From Scleroderma bovista (taxonomy: Eukaryota; Basidiomycota; Agaricomycetes; Boletales; Sclerodermataceae), in NCBI GenBank assembly GCA_037178675.1, contig JAYMGJ010000055.1:1-64000 (forward strand): a DNA stretch of 64,000 bases, given 5' to 3'. Shown piece by piece: positions 46,545-58,795 of the stretch. The notes below the pieces were generated by a model, which did not search any database, was not told where the DNA came from, and saw nothing but the letters and a program-made list of their open reading frames with translations. Position 1 is the first letter of the stretch. Each line of letters begins with the position of its first letter. Both the position numbers and the translations under genes were made by a program.

Positions 46545-46641
46545 AGCTTGACCATAAGTTTCAGATTGGCACTATCCAGTTGTTTCGGCGACAACCTATT
46601 TGGGTGGGCCCAAAAATTATTTCTGGGGTACAAGGATAACT
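46545..46641 (+). repeat. Dispersed ~95-bp repeat, copy 2
   Basis: Same orientation and ends as the copy at 43504-43598. It starts 11 bp after the last recognisable malate dehydrogenase codon. Confidence 0.85.
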
Positions 46642-46726
46642 AGTGCATGCCATTATCACATACAACGTACATATAATTTACTAACTAGTACTATTGAAAC
46701 TCGTGATCACCTTGATTGTAAGAAAT

Positions 46727-47415
46727 TTATCCCCGCCAAATTACGCTCCTATTGACGAGATATCCATCTGGAGTGAACTCCACACCTTCTTTTGCAAGCA
46801 TATCGAATTTCATCTGGCACCTGATCCCCCATTCGCCCAGGTATCCGCCTATATAGCAGCTGGAGGCCACGACCCGGTGACACGGTACAATCGGCGCAAA
46901 TGGGTTGTTCCTAAGAGCAGTTCCGACTACGAAGGCACGGTAAACAAATAGATACAGCAGGTTGTTATAATACGCACCAGACCGAGGTGACCCTTGCCCA
47001 AGTGCAATCGCGGCTATAGTATTTGGTTCCTGTCTGGAGGACATCCTGCTGGGTCATAACAAGCCACCATAATACTGCGTAAAGTCCGCGACGTCGAGAT
47101 TGTTAAGACTTTTCCAGAGGATGCCGTATCGGTCTAGACAGGGAGCATGACAGATGCAAAGGCACGTTCCATACTTTGACCCTCAAATCTGGATGCTGTG
47201 CAAACATCTTTGTAGTACGTGGTTACTCGACCACAAGGTATTTTTCTTGTAAAATCATACACTGCCCATTGAAACGCGGTTACTTTCTACAGTTATCGTT
47301 CCTTCGATGTCGAATACAGTGTGCCACGAAACTACACTTGCCTTGCCTTGCTTGGTCCTAAACAACGTTCTGCGTATATCGTCTGTGGGATACTCTGATT
47401 CTATCGTTCATATGT
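46727..47415 (-). CDS. O6-methylguanine-DNA methyltransferase
   Basis: A suicide DNA-repair protein that moves the alkyl group from O6-guanine to its own cysteine. The exons read …KVTAFQWAVYDFTRKIPCGRV…TTY…, …LGQGSPRS|VGTALRNNPFAP… across a GTGCGT…GTAG intron, and the active site …VPCHRVVASS…GGYLGEWG…. The protein ends …KEGVEFTPDGYLVN… at TAA 46727. The cysteine of P-C-H-R-V is present. The first exon (ATG about 47413, …SHRRYTQNV…) and the join between the TTY block and …IALGQGSPRS are uncertain. The intron there would be about 150-190 bp, longer than its neighbours. Confidence 0.82.
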
Positions 47416-49378
47416 TAATACGCAGAAGCACATTATGAACACCCACCGGTAGTATAGCCCAAATCCTGACTCGCCACTGACAAGCCTTCAAGCTTCCCAG
47501 AACTGGCTTGTGGAGTCGCTACGTTGCACACATTTTTGGTAACGGGCCGACTTTTTCTATTGTTGCCTCTAATTGCAGGCATCTTGTGTAGCTTTAATTA
47601 TTGTTTCGGCCACACGAGGTGTTGCTTGGTCGGGGCTGTCTGCAAATCGGCGGCACAATAAATTGAATGCAGAAGAAAGATAGTGACATAATACATGCAC
47701 GTGAGCATCGACCTCGAGGAAGCATGCACGGTTGTACTATCAACCCTCAGCGCCTCAGCACTAATCCCAGACATGTCCGGCGTTGGCCGACCACCACCAA
47801 ATGCAAAGGTCCCAAATCAAACTCTCTTCGACTGAAAAACAAAAAACACTCCCACCACGTGTTTAGGAAGCCAGAATATAAAAAACAAAGTTCAGACATG
47901 TGTCAGGAAACCATAGGCTTGCAGATCTGAGGCGCATGCTTATAGCTGCCGTGGATGCTTCGAGGAGTTTTGAGCAACGTGCTACTAGAAACAGGTGACA
48001 CACATTTATCACAGATAGTGGCTCGGATCTTATCGCTGTCAGTACCTTTTTGTGCTCCTGCGAGTTACGATATGAAACACGAACCAGGTCCCTGAAACGG
48101 TCCTGTTCCCGTCGTCGTCGAGCAACATTCTCACCATCACAACCGACCCTGTAAGTATTAAGTTTTTATCTTCCATGGTGGCTGCGCGGCTGTCGTAAAT
48201 GTGCCTCGAAGGCAAAAAGCGAGGTTTGATTTACTTTGCACGGCAATCATCAATTAAACATAGTTCTCCAGTTAACGGTGATCCGCGGGGTAGTAATGCA
48301 AATAGATTACAAGCCTTGAACGATATATCGAGGTCCATGCTGCGTAAAAATATAGTTGAAGCTCCGAATAACTTCTGAGCTCGGCATTACTTGAAGAAGT
48401 CGGAGGACCCTGATGATGCCTAGGTAACCTAGATCAGTCCAACCAACGCAAGATCTGTGCGGAGAAATTCTGGGATTGGGTTAGGGGCTGAAATGTGACC
48501 GGATGGGTGTTGAATTCTTTTTCTACGGTCCCATGCGCAGTCCATTCGATCCATCACACCGATTTCATTTGCTCGTCAAGGGCTCCCTATTAGTAGTAGG
48601 AGGTTTGTTTACGCGAGTGAACTTCTCACCTTTAATAGTTGGAACTGGTGGGAGCCGCACACCACTCCCAGTGGCGCTGGTTCCAAGCAAGGGTTCTGGT
48701 TTCTCCGCAGTCGCCCTGGATCCCACTGGATAGTACCTGACCTTCCAACCAAGGATGCGGGCATGTGAACAGGGTGGATTCGTGGCCATTCAGAAGGCGC
48801 TTTTGTCCGAAGGCCGATTTACGGTCAAACCAGTCAGGCGATCCAGATTGTAATTTGTCTGCACATCAGTGGAAATTAGCACACTTTAGCGCCACATCAA
48901 ATCAAATCAGTGCTACATGCGGGGTCAATGATTATTCGGAGGCATTACCACCTTAAAATCCCTGCCTCACCGGTTAGCCGTTAAGTAGCCATGATGGAGC
49001 TGAGGTGTAATTTCAGGGAACTCGAAAGGTAACTAACCAACCGAGCAGACCACCTCGTCACCAAGTTCCCTCAGCACTCCACCAGGGACTGGCTTTCCAC
49101 GTCAGAGGATTTCAACGCAGCATGGACCACGGAACCCCGTCGTGCCTGGCTCGGTGGAAGCACTGTTCCCACACAGATCAGACATGTCAACAGGAAGGGT
49201 AGAAGGACTGAAATGGGTGCTCAGCTACTCTCACGTTCATTGGAGATGGGCCCGGTCAAATACAAGTCTACAAGTGGCTGAAGTATATATTAAAGGTCGT
49301 CAATGTGTGGGTAAGCGGAGTCCCCACTGCTAGCTGACTCGCGATAAAAAGATACATCAAGAACGCGGGTCGTTAGCG
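47416..49378. other. Intergenic, no supported gene
   Basis: No long frame with domain content. A short stretch near 48085-48155 (…VPETVLFPSSSSN…, then a GTAAGT donor) could be an exon relic, but I cannot assign it. Confidence 0.5.
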
Positions 49379-49465
49379 ATGCCTTGCCCAAGTTCCAAAC
49401 TCAATTTTCTTTGGCCTGCACCTGATCTATGGCCCATTCATGCCTCCTCGTCTCGTGCGCTGAAC

Positions 49466-51658
49466 ATGTTAACTGGCTCGTCGAGAATCGTTTTGGGCGC
49501 AAGCTTGGGAGGTATCGTCCTTGCGGTCGTTGCTTACTGCATGTTAATACTAAATAAACAGTCGAAGGTCAGTCATGCTGCTGTGTATTCCGTACTTTTC
49601 TCTGATGACCCTTAGCGTTCTCTGCAGTCTTCCGGAAGGTACATCACGCCGAAGTTTCCACCATTAGTAAAGATACCGGTAAGTCTAGTATGATTCGGAA
49701 GATCAGGTGCTCAGGCGTCATGGTGCAACAGGCGCATGAAATGTTCACCCATTCCAAAGAAGCCTATGCGTCCGCTCTAAATCAACACGGTCCGGTAATC
49801 GGGGTGTGGCGTAAAGGAAGGGTTAGTCCATCCTTACCATCCGGCATGGTGCCTAAAATGCAACATGCCTATAGCTCGAATATATTGTCAATGAAGAATA
49901 CACGAAAGATGTATTCAGCAGGGACCACGAGTTCAGTTTTGAGAAGGGCGTTGCAACGGTGCGTCTTTGGTCTGATGCTGAAGCAGAGAGACGAACTTGT
50001 TCCCCTAGATCTTGAATGGGTCGTTCCTCGTACCGTTAACCAATGGAAATTTTTTCAAGGACATGCACATGATAGTATCCGGGGGAGTAATCCCGAGAGT
50101 CGACCAAATCGTTGATCAAAGCACGTACCCGAAACAAGCCATTCATTTCTCCAAGGCTAATGTTCCCGTGTTAGTTTTTCCTATCTTCAAGCGCCATGCG
50201 AAGAAACTCGTCGACGACTCACAGAAGTCGCGAACGGGTGTCGACTTGTTCACCCACACACGCCGCTGCATTGCGGAGGGAATGCTGGTCGTTGCTTTCG
50301 GCGAGGCATGTTTATTTGCCTGAAACGTTAGCCCCCCACTAACATAGCCAAAAAATAGTGCCACGTAAATGAGCACAATGTCAAGGTGGCAGAGGAGGTG
50401 GCGGACGCAGTTGCCACTCTGACGGGAATATATCAGAATACATCGTATTTTGCAAGAACCTTTCCACGGACTTGGAAAACCATTACTTGGTATGTCACGA
50501 AGGGGCCCGTCACTTGGCAAATGTTGAACGGGTGGCGCAGGGTAAACATAGTGTCTAAAATCATCATCTTCAAATATTTTCCTATGGCACTGCCAATCAT
50601 ATGGAAGGAAGTTAGGGGGCGTACGCACCGACCCTTAAACTCAGCGACACTTGAACAAGACGAGGAGAATAATTTGGTAAGTTGGCTTACCTAGACTTTG
50701 ACTGATTCCAATGGTCCACCAGGAAACACTGGTTCACTATGCTGCCAGAATGTGTGCGAACGCACAAGGGACTGTTTCAATACTGTCAAGAATATGGCTC
50801 TCTATCGTAATACTCATGTTCGTGGATGCAATATCACAAATACATCCCGGGTATACTCACCTTCTTCCACCTAGGTTTATCTTCGCCTCGGTGCACCAAA
50901 CCGCTGCAGTTGCGGTATGGGTCATGTACGAGTTAGCAGTGCGGAGGGAATACATACCTGCTATACGGGAGGAGCTTTTAATCATTTCCGATAGTATCGA
51001 CAGCAGTGGTGTGCACAGGTTATCCTACGAGGCTCTACGACGCGCAACAATTCTGGATTCCTTCATCCGCGAGGTCTTGCGACTGAAAGGGGACACGATC
51101 GGCGTGATGAGAGGAACGACAGACGATGTTAAACTAGGCGATTATACCATCCCAAAAGGTCTAGGCAGAGTCTTGAAGCTTGCAGACATGCCAATCTGAC
51201 AATGTGTTATTTCTCAATCAGGGGCCCTCGTCTGTCCACTGTCTACACTTACCAATGAAAGCCGAAATATATACGGAGATGATGCGGCCGAATTCAATCC
51301 TGGCCGATGGGACGACGGCCCTGCTGCATCCACAATCACGCCAGGATACCTTGCATTTGGCTTTGGAAGATGGGCCTGTCCGGGACGCGTCCTTGCGATA
51401 GCTGGTAAGTGTGGTATCTCATACCAAGGAGTGGGAGCCTCACATCGGGTGCTGGTCCTTGCAGAAATCAAGATGATCGTGCTGACGTTGATTGCGGTGT
51501 CCATGCCAGAGATGGAGGGCGGGAAGTACACTGTAATGGATCCGCTCAATGTCACGAGTGTTCCCCCGGTGGGACGGTTAATATTGCGTTCTTGGACAGA
51601 GTTTGGAAGGGAGGAGACAGGAGGAGTGAAACAACAGAGACTAGATGCGGATCGATGA
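49466..51658 (+). CDS. Cytochrome P450 monooxygenase
   Basis: The N-terminal membrane anchor is MLTGSSRIVLGASLGG…; an alternative start lies at 49379. Exons join in phase through …AYASALNQHGPVIGVWRKGR…, …YTKDVFSRDHEFSFEKG…, …ILNGSFLVPLTNGNFFKDMH…, …VAEEVADAVATLTGIY… and …FIFASVHQTAAVAVWVMYEL…, the I-helix region, where the usual acid-Thr pair is not obvious. The E-x-x-R motif is in …FIREVLRLKGD…. The heme loop is …FGFGRWACPGR…, with its Cys ligand. It ends at TGA 51658. One intron (about 50308) has a GC donor, GCATGT. The enzyme would be ER-bound and need a P450 reductase. The substrate is unknown. Confidence 0.88.
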
Positions 51659-52277
51659 GTCCCGTTCGCTCGCTCGCCCGGTTAGCTTCTGCGTGTATTA
51701 TTTAGCCGTATGTACAATAGTAGTTCCGTTCCCTCGCGAGGTCTGTGTCGACAATCACCGGAAGCTGTAATACGCTGTAAAGATGTTTTTCTGGTTTTTG
51801 AGGAGTTCGTCCATGCGAGTTGATTGGCCTCACCTCTCCAGTAGGATCGATATCAACTGCTTTTATGTAACCTGGGGCATGAAGGGCTGATATCCAAGCC
51901 TTCAGAAACCGTATATGATGGCATGATGGCAAGGTTCGAGATGACGACGAAGGTGCGCTTGTTTGTTCACTACACAGTTTCGGGGTCCTTTCCGCCACCA
52001 CTTTGCTTCATCTTGGCCCGCTTACACTGGCAACCGTCGACTAGACAGCGTCCATGTCCAGGACACTGGATGCCTTACCAGTTTCGATTAGCTGTCTCAG
52101 GTGTCCAAGCATTCAGTGGCTTGTTATCCTATAACCATGGAGAGACCTACTTGGCTGTCAATGACATGGCAACCCAGGAGGCTGACACCAAATGTGTCCG
52201 TCTTTTTGACATGATCCTGTCTTTCACCGCCATACACCTGAGTCTGACGCCGTATCTCATTCCCACCGACATCACCC
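51659..52277. other. Intergenic, no supported gene
   Basis: A plus frame at 51923-52393 overlaps the next candidate gene but has no domain. Nothing else is seen. Confidence 0.45.
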
Positions 52278-53868
52278 ATGACACACCCGTACCTACTCCC
52301 ACACCCACACCCGCACCCGCACGAGTTGTACCCGCCACTGGATACCCCGCTCGACACCCTCAAGCTTCTCGGACGTATCTCGGATACATATGATCGTCCT
52401 CGTGCTGTGTTTTCTGAGCACGAACCTGACGCTGCACCTCGCATTGGCGTTGTTACACCACACAAGCCTCGTATCGTGAGTTCGTTCAGATTCAGTGTGA
52501 TGGTACGTTAGAAGTGCTTGGATAGAGCTGTTTATTCGAGGACGTGGCCGAGCCTGTGAGGGCTGTTCCTTGTTACGAATCCCCTGTTTCGTCGCAGAAT
52601 TCCTGCTGTGAACTCGATACACAGCCGGGACCCTCGACAAGCAGGACGTCACGACGAAACTCGTCTGCGAGTAGCTTGGTATGCGCCAGTCTTGAGGTAT
52701 GTGTTAGTAGACCTCCTTGAACATTTACATCTACCATCATAACACCTCTAGCATACCCCTATTTTTGACCTCACAGAGCTGGTACGTTTGTCTTTATCAG
52801 GCATCGATTCATGACGCCCATCCAAAATAGCAGCTGACGTCCAAGAGCCCTTTGGAGCGGCTGGGATGTATCACCAAGAATGAGCTAAAGAAAATGTCCA
52901 AACGACGGTATATGCGCTCTTACCACATGCTCAGATATTTCTTCACTGATGCAATCGGCATTGTGTAGTCATCAACGATCTGGTCATCCGAAATCAGTAG
53001 CTCCTCCAGCACAAGTGACGGAGCATAAGTCAGACGGTCTTGCGAAGACGGATAAACCACTCCCGCCACTTCCCCCAAAACATCCTGTTTCAGCACCTCA
53101 TCGACCCTCCAAAGACTACTACAAAGAAGTTGACTCTATCTTGGCAAAGGCGAGACAGAAGAGGGATGAACGCGTACAAGGACAGCTGACTCAACGAGAA
53201 CCGACCAAAACCAACCTCTCTGTTGACTATCGACACAACTCCGACTACGAATTACACCACCCACGCCCTTTGATACCCATATCCTTGCTCCCCAGTTGAC
53301 ATCTCAACGACACGTCCGATTCGGATGTGGTAGAGTTGGACAGCATCGTTATTGACGATACGTTGTCGCCGTGCGCCCACAAACTGGATGCAATCAACCA
53401 TTTAGAAGATTCCAAGACTATCGTGCTCTTACTTTTCACGCAAGGAATCGGAGAGGGGCAAGCATCGTTCTGTGTTACTGTACCTCCCCCGTCACCCTTC
53501 TGTGAGGGAACTGTACAAGGTGCAGAAGTGGACGTTGGAGTGTCACTTCGAAGGGCTTGGCTCGTCAGCGGTGGAGTGGGCTCTGTTAGTGGTGATATCA
53601 GCGAAAGTTGTGGTGCTATCATGACTGCATATTCCGACTACAGTATTGTCAATTGGTTTGGAATCCCCTCTAATGCGACGGTGGCTAGTCAGCGTTTGAC
53701 CAGACGAGTATACTTGACATGTCTGTTTGTCAGGAGCAAGCTCAGAAGTTGGCCGAGTAAGCACATACATACATACGATCGCTGAGCGCTGGCACCGAGC
53801 GCCGACCGTAGTTTAATTTTCGCTTTGCAGATTTGAAGGAACGCACTGATTTCACTGAGAGTGCATGA
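52278..53868 (+). CDS. Hypothetical Pro/Ser-rich protein, gene model uncertain
   Basis: Plausible exons on the plus strand start at ATG 52278 (His/Pro-rich, …PLDTLKLLGRISDTYDRPR…, then a GTGAGT donor). They continue with …HTPIFDLTEL…, …SPLERLGCITKNELKKMSKRR… and a Pro-rich part (…KPLPPLPPKHPVSAP…) followed by a helix (…KEVDSILAKARQKRDERV…). A last segment (53327-53758 joined to 53831-53868 in matching phase) may belong. The junction near 53300 is unresolved, because a TGA blocks direct read-through. No family is recognised. A Ser-rich minus frame at 53622-53245 overlaps it. Confidence 0.4.
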
Positions 53869-54174
53869 GCATGATTGTGGGTCGAATACGACTAGTTACT
53901 AGTGACCTCGATAGTTTATTAGTCCTCCTTAGGGGTTGTGGCAAGCGAATGATGCCGTGCGGAATTACCAAAGAAGGTTAATTCTGCAGTATGATACCAC
54001 TTGGACTTCCCCTGCTGCGACCTGTTCGTCGCATGAGCACCAGCAAAGCAGAAACCCAAACCCCTCGATCCGATTGCACGCACTGGCCGCACCTCAGCCA
54101 TATCGACCACCGGTAAACAGCGTTACCTGGTCTAACATACCTACATATACGCCCCATTCGATTTTCTCACTCTC

Positions 54175-57100
54175 ATGGCCAACACATCGGAAATCGAGTC
54201 GGCACCAACACCGTCCATAAAGAGTCTGAAGTCGAGATTCGAGCAGCTCGCTCATGAAAACATGGCGCCTTCGTCGCAGCCCGCGAAGCCATCTGCAGCA
54301 CCGCACAGCCCAACACTCTTGACCCCCGACCTGCCCGTACATCGTTCGCGGGCATCCGTGGGCGGCGACGAACGACCAGCTCATCTGTCCGCACGGCCGC
54401 TCCGCCAGTCGACGTCCTCGTCTGATATCAAAGTCGCGGCGAAACGTGCCCCACCACCACCACCACCCTCGCGCGGAAGAAAGTCTATGCCCTCGCCTGC
54501 TGTGTCTCCACTCCTCCGTCCTGTCCCTGTCCCCGGTAACCCCCGCTCGCCCCGCGCAAGTCCCGAACACAGGCCAAAGTCAAACGATCAGCTGGGTGAC
54601 AACAGCGGCGATGATATGCCTGTCCTAGGAAACGTGGCCTCGCTTCGCAGCCGACTTTCGTGAGTGCATGTTCTGCGTGCATCCGTTGACTTGCATATTC
54701 AGTTGTCGAACTGAACGATGGTCACTGTCTGGATAGGTCTGCTGCTGCTGTTGCTACCGTATCGCCTTCACGTCCGACGACACCCAAGCCCTTGGCTCGG
54801 CTTGGAGGATTGGCATCCCATAGCGACCCTGGCGTACACGAGCACACCCCATTGGTCGTTCCAACGCGGCATACAAAATCTGAACAGTCCCAATCCGTGT
54901 CTGCGCTTACTGTCGACAGTCCAGACAACCTCTCCGATGGTCCGTCAGGTATAAGCAATGTCGCGTCACTCCGCGACCGTTTTGCGTGTGTAGACATCTC
55001 AAGTCATTGTATTGGTATTGATTCCCTCGTAGATCTACGACCATCCCTACCCTGCACACACCAAAACCTCAACGTGAAGATCACCTCGTATGTCATGGCG
55101 ATCTGAACACGCTGGCGCCCACTCATCCCCCTATACTCCCTGTTCGGCGTCCGCCACCGCCACCGCCGCCTTCCCATCCACCATCTGTTCCTGTACTAGC
55201 ACTCTTCCAGACCGAGGAGAACGTGGACCCGCCCTCCAACTCCAACTCTCCATCACACAGCCCATTCTCAGACGAGGAATCGGATCTGTCAGACATCACG
55301 CATACTATAACAGCTCCACCTGCTGTCCCACCGCGGAAGGTGAGGAGCTCACCTACGCCTACGAACCACGGGGACCACAAACGTACACTGTCAAATGGCA
55401 GCAGTTCGAGCGAAAGTGTTATCCCTTCCTCAAAACCAAAACCACCCCCACGCCCGGCTGTACAATTTCCACCTCGTCCACCACTACGTTCTCCGAGTGC
55501 TATGCTCCTCGATATCTCTACAGTCATTCCTTTTCCACCATCAGCACCACCACCGCTCCCGTCCCGCCGCGTATCGCCTGATGAAGGCACTCCAGATGTC
55601 CATCCATTTGCACCACCGCTTCCTGCACGGAACGGTGTCAATACTGCTGCTATAGATTCAACCTCGCCTGTAACCGAGCGCAAGCCACTAGGAAGCAGCA
55701 AACTTCCACCGCCACCAACTCGCCAAATCGGGCTCGGCGACAAACTCCCTCCGGTCCGTCGTCCAGCAACACCGTCCTCAGACGAAGACTCCGCCGAAGA
55801 AGACGACCCACGCGTACGCACCACCGATGTTCTTCCAGATTCGAGCCGCTCATCGCGGCGCCCACCATCCTTATCATGCTTCGATTTTTCCGAGTTCAAA
55901 ATACAGGTGCCCGCGTATACGGGCCAAGTTGCGGTGGCTGGTCCGAGCGTGGTGGTTGCTACGAACCATCAGATCAAGCATTTTGATCTGTCGTGTAATG
56001 ATGGTCCTGTGTGGACGGTGGATACGAGAGAGATGAACTTGCGCGATGCGAAGGTATCGTGTCTCGAGTTCCGCGCTGCATCTAAGGAGGCAGATCGTGG
56101 GCAGTATGTATGGGCGGGTACAAAGGAGGGTCACCTGTTCGAGATCGATGTGCGCATGGGGTGTATGACTTCCTCGAAGCTCGGCGTGCATGCCAGCCAG
56201 GTGACACACATATTTCGGTGTGGGCAAATGATGGTCACCGTCGATGATGCAGGCAAAGTTATGGCGTTTAATCCGGACCCCCCAGGGTCGGGATTAGGAG
56301 ACGTGAGCCTTGTGTTCACACAACCGCGAGTAAACCGTATCGCTGAGAAACAAGACTTTGTCAAAATGTTTGGAGGGATGCTATGGACGTCCGCGCGCAC
56401 GGATGTCTCTGGCACTGGTACCGCTTCTGTGCCAGTTATCCGGATCTATGACCCTTCTGTACCAGGTAGCATCGGGCGGTGCGTTGTACCCACCCAACAC
56501 GTCGGCGCAGTCACATCTGGGACACTCCTGCCTTCCCATCTAGGCCACGTGTACCTCGGGCACGAGGGTGGGTTCATCTCGGTGTGGGATATTGGCACTG
56601 CGGATGGGACACCGACCTGTATCGAGGTGATGAAAGTGTCTGCGTCAGATGTGCTGTGTCTGGAGGGTGTCAATGATCGACTGTGGGCAGGCGGCAGGAA
56701 GGGCATGATTTCGGCGTATGATGTCTCGCATCGGCCGTGGGTCGTCACCAACTGCTGGGAAGCCCACGATAAGGGGCTTCCTGTCCTGAAGCTCTTTGTT
56801 GACCCGTACGCGATCGACAAGGCAGGGCGGCTGTGCGTCGTGAGTGTTGGCAGGGACGAGCAATTACGGTTCTGGGACGGGCTGCTTGGGAACGATTGGA
56901 TAAGTAAGTGTGAAACTCACTCACTCACATTGGGACCGCTTTGATTAATGTGCCTGGGGGAGCAGAGCAGGAACTTCTCAAGCGCGAACACTCGTTCAGC
57001 ACGTTCCGAACTATCAATGTGCTCATCGTCTCGTGGAACATCGACGCAGCCAAACCAGACGCACTCACGACCGACACAGAAAACGTGAACTTCTTCCAGA

Positions 57101-58286
57101 ACTTATTTCAGTGCGCGGACAGCAGCCCTGACATCATCGCATTTGGTTTCCAAGAAGTTATCGACCTTGAGAACCGGAAAATGGCCGCCAAAACGGTGCT
57201 GCTGGGTGGGAAGAAGAAAGGCGAGGAAGGTAAAATCAACGAGAAGGTGACGTCGTCGTATAAACGATGGCATGACCGTTTGATTCTCGCCGTCAAACAC
57301 GGCATGCCTGCGGATTCGCCGTATACGGTTGTTCACACGGAGAGCTTGGTAGGGCTGTTCACATGCATATTCGTAAAGAATGCGCAGTGGGCATCGTTGA
57401 CGGATGCGGCCATTACTACAATCAAGCGTGGGATACGTGGGGTGGGTGGGCGATATGGGAACAAGGTACGTGTGTGCTGAGATCTATCCTGGTCACAGCT
57501 GTGGACTTCAAGTGTAGGGAGCCATTGTTGCACGGCTTGTCTTGGACGACTCGTCATTGTGCTTTATCAATTGTCATTTGGCTGCTGGACAGAACCACGT
57601 TCGTCAGCGGAACGCCGATGTGGGAGCGATGCTCGAGGAGAAGTCTGTGTTTCCCGCATCTGATGATGCTGTCGAAGACGAAGCACTCGCGTATGTTGGC
57701 GGCGGCGATGGGTCGATGGTTCTGGACCACGAAATTGTATTCGTGAGTGTCCACTGCCGGTCCTGTGTTCCGTACCCCCCATTCATGACGGATGCTGTAA
57801 TAGCTCAACGGGGATATGAACTATCGCATTGATCAGCGACGCGAAGCAGTCGTCGCTGCAATCCACTCGGGCGAACTCGATTCCCTGCTCGTGCACGATC
57901 AACTCCTCAAAGAGGTGAAATACAACCGCGGTTTCCGACTCCGCACATTCCAAGAAGGTCCCCTGACATTCGCCCCAACATATAAATACGACCGCCGCTC
58001 CACCGAATTCGACACATCGGAAAAACGACGCACGCCGGCGTGGTGCGACCGTATCCTATGGCGCTCGCGCGACCCTGAGCGTGTCGTGCAATCCCACTAT
58101 CGCCGCTACGAAGCTACTATTTCGGATCATAGGCCTGTGTCTGCGGCGTTTGCGGTGACCGTGAAGGCAGTGAGACATGATGCGAGGATGAGGGAGAAGG
58201 AGGATGTGCAGGCGATGTGGGCGGAGTTGCAGGTGGCTTTGTTGGATGGTGCCAAGGCGTTTTATGTTGCGCACGCGATGATTTAA
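54175..58286 (+). CDS. WD40-type inositol polyphosphate 5-phosphatase, 1270 aa
   Basis: Six exons, 54175-54659, 54737-54985, 55033-56903, 56966-57465, 57518-57742 and 57804-58286, sum to 3813 nt (1271 codons with stop). The first ~550 residues are disordered and Pro/Ser-rich, with many PPxP stretches. A WD40-like region of about 330 residues follows (…WAGTKEGHLFEIDV…, …VSVGRDEQLRFWDGLL…). The C-terminal DNase-I-like phosphatase has all its motifs: …LIVSWNIDAAK…, …FGFQEVIDL…, …NGDMNYRID…, …TPAWCDRILW… and …SDHRPVSAAF…. It removes the 5-phosphate of phosphoinositides or soluble inositol phosphates. The Pro-rich part may bind SH3 proteins at endocytic or cytoskeletal sites. Confidence 0.93.
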
Positions 58287-58795
58287 ATGACAATGGGCGG
58301 CCATCTATGATGTGGAAGCTTATTATGATACCATTTGGTTTAATGGGTGGTGGGGGGGTGGGTTACAATACATTTTACACTCACGGACTTTGTCGATTGA
58401 TGTTCTCATCTACTGTCAAGTTTTGTCGATGCATGTACTGACAGCTTTAGGAATAATAATAATTGCTACTCTACAGCCTCTTCATCCTACTGCAAATTGA
58501 TGCTGCTTATTGTTGAGATTAGTACGCTGTAATGGTAGTTGCAATAGCTAGACTTGGATCAACGACATAAATGTTGGCAAAAAATATTTCACGCTCGTGC
58601 TGAAATGAAATGAACTAAGATTACGGCCGACTACGGTAGGCCAGTCCACTGACATGAGTCACAAGACCACAAGAGTACAGCATTTATTTTACATGTCCCA
58701 GCCAGGGATTACATGTAGTATGTATACATGAACAATACATGAATTTAGTGCCGGTCAGATCCAGTATGGCCGGTGAATGCACCATGACTAATAAT
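58287..58795. other. Convergent intergenic spacer
   Basis: Lies between the 3' ends of the 5-phosphatase (+) and the acid phosphatase (-). No gene seen. Confidence 0.55.

Noticed and set aside
49690..50115. Frame changes in the P450 suggesting decay
   Set aside because: Each change is explained by a phase-matched intron, one with a GC donor.
53245..53622. Ser-rich minus-strand frame opposite the 52-54 kb gene
   Set aside because: It overlaps better supported plus-strand exons and has no recognisable family; kept only as an alternative.
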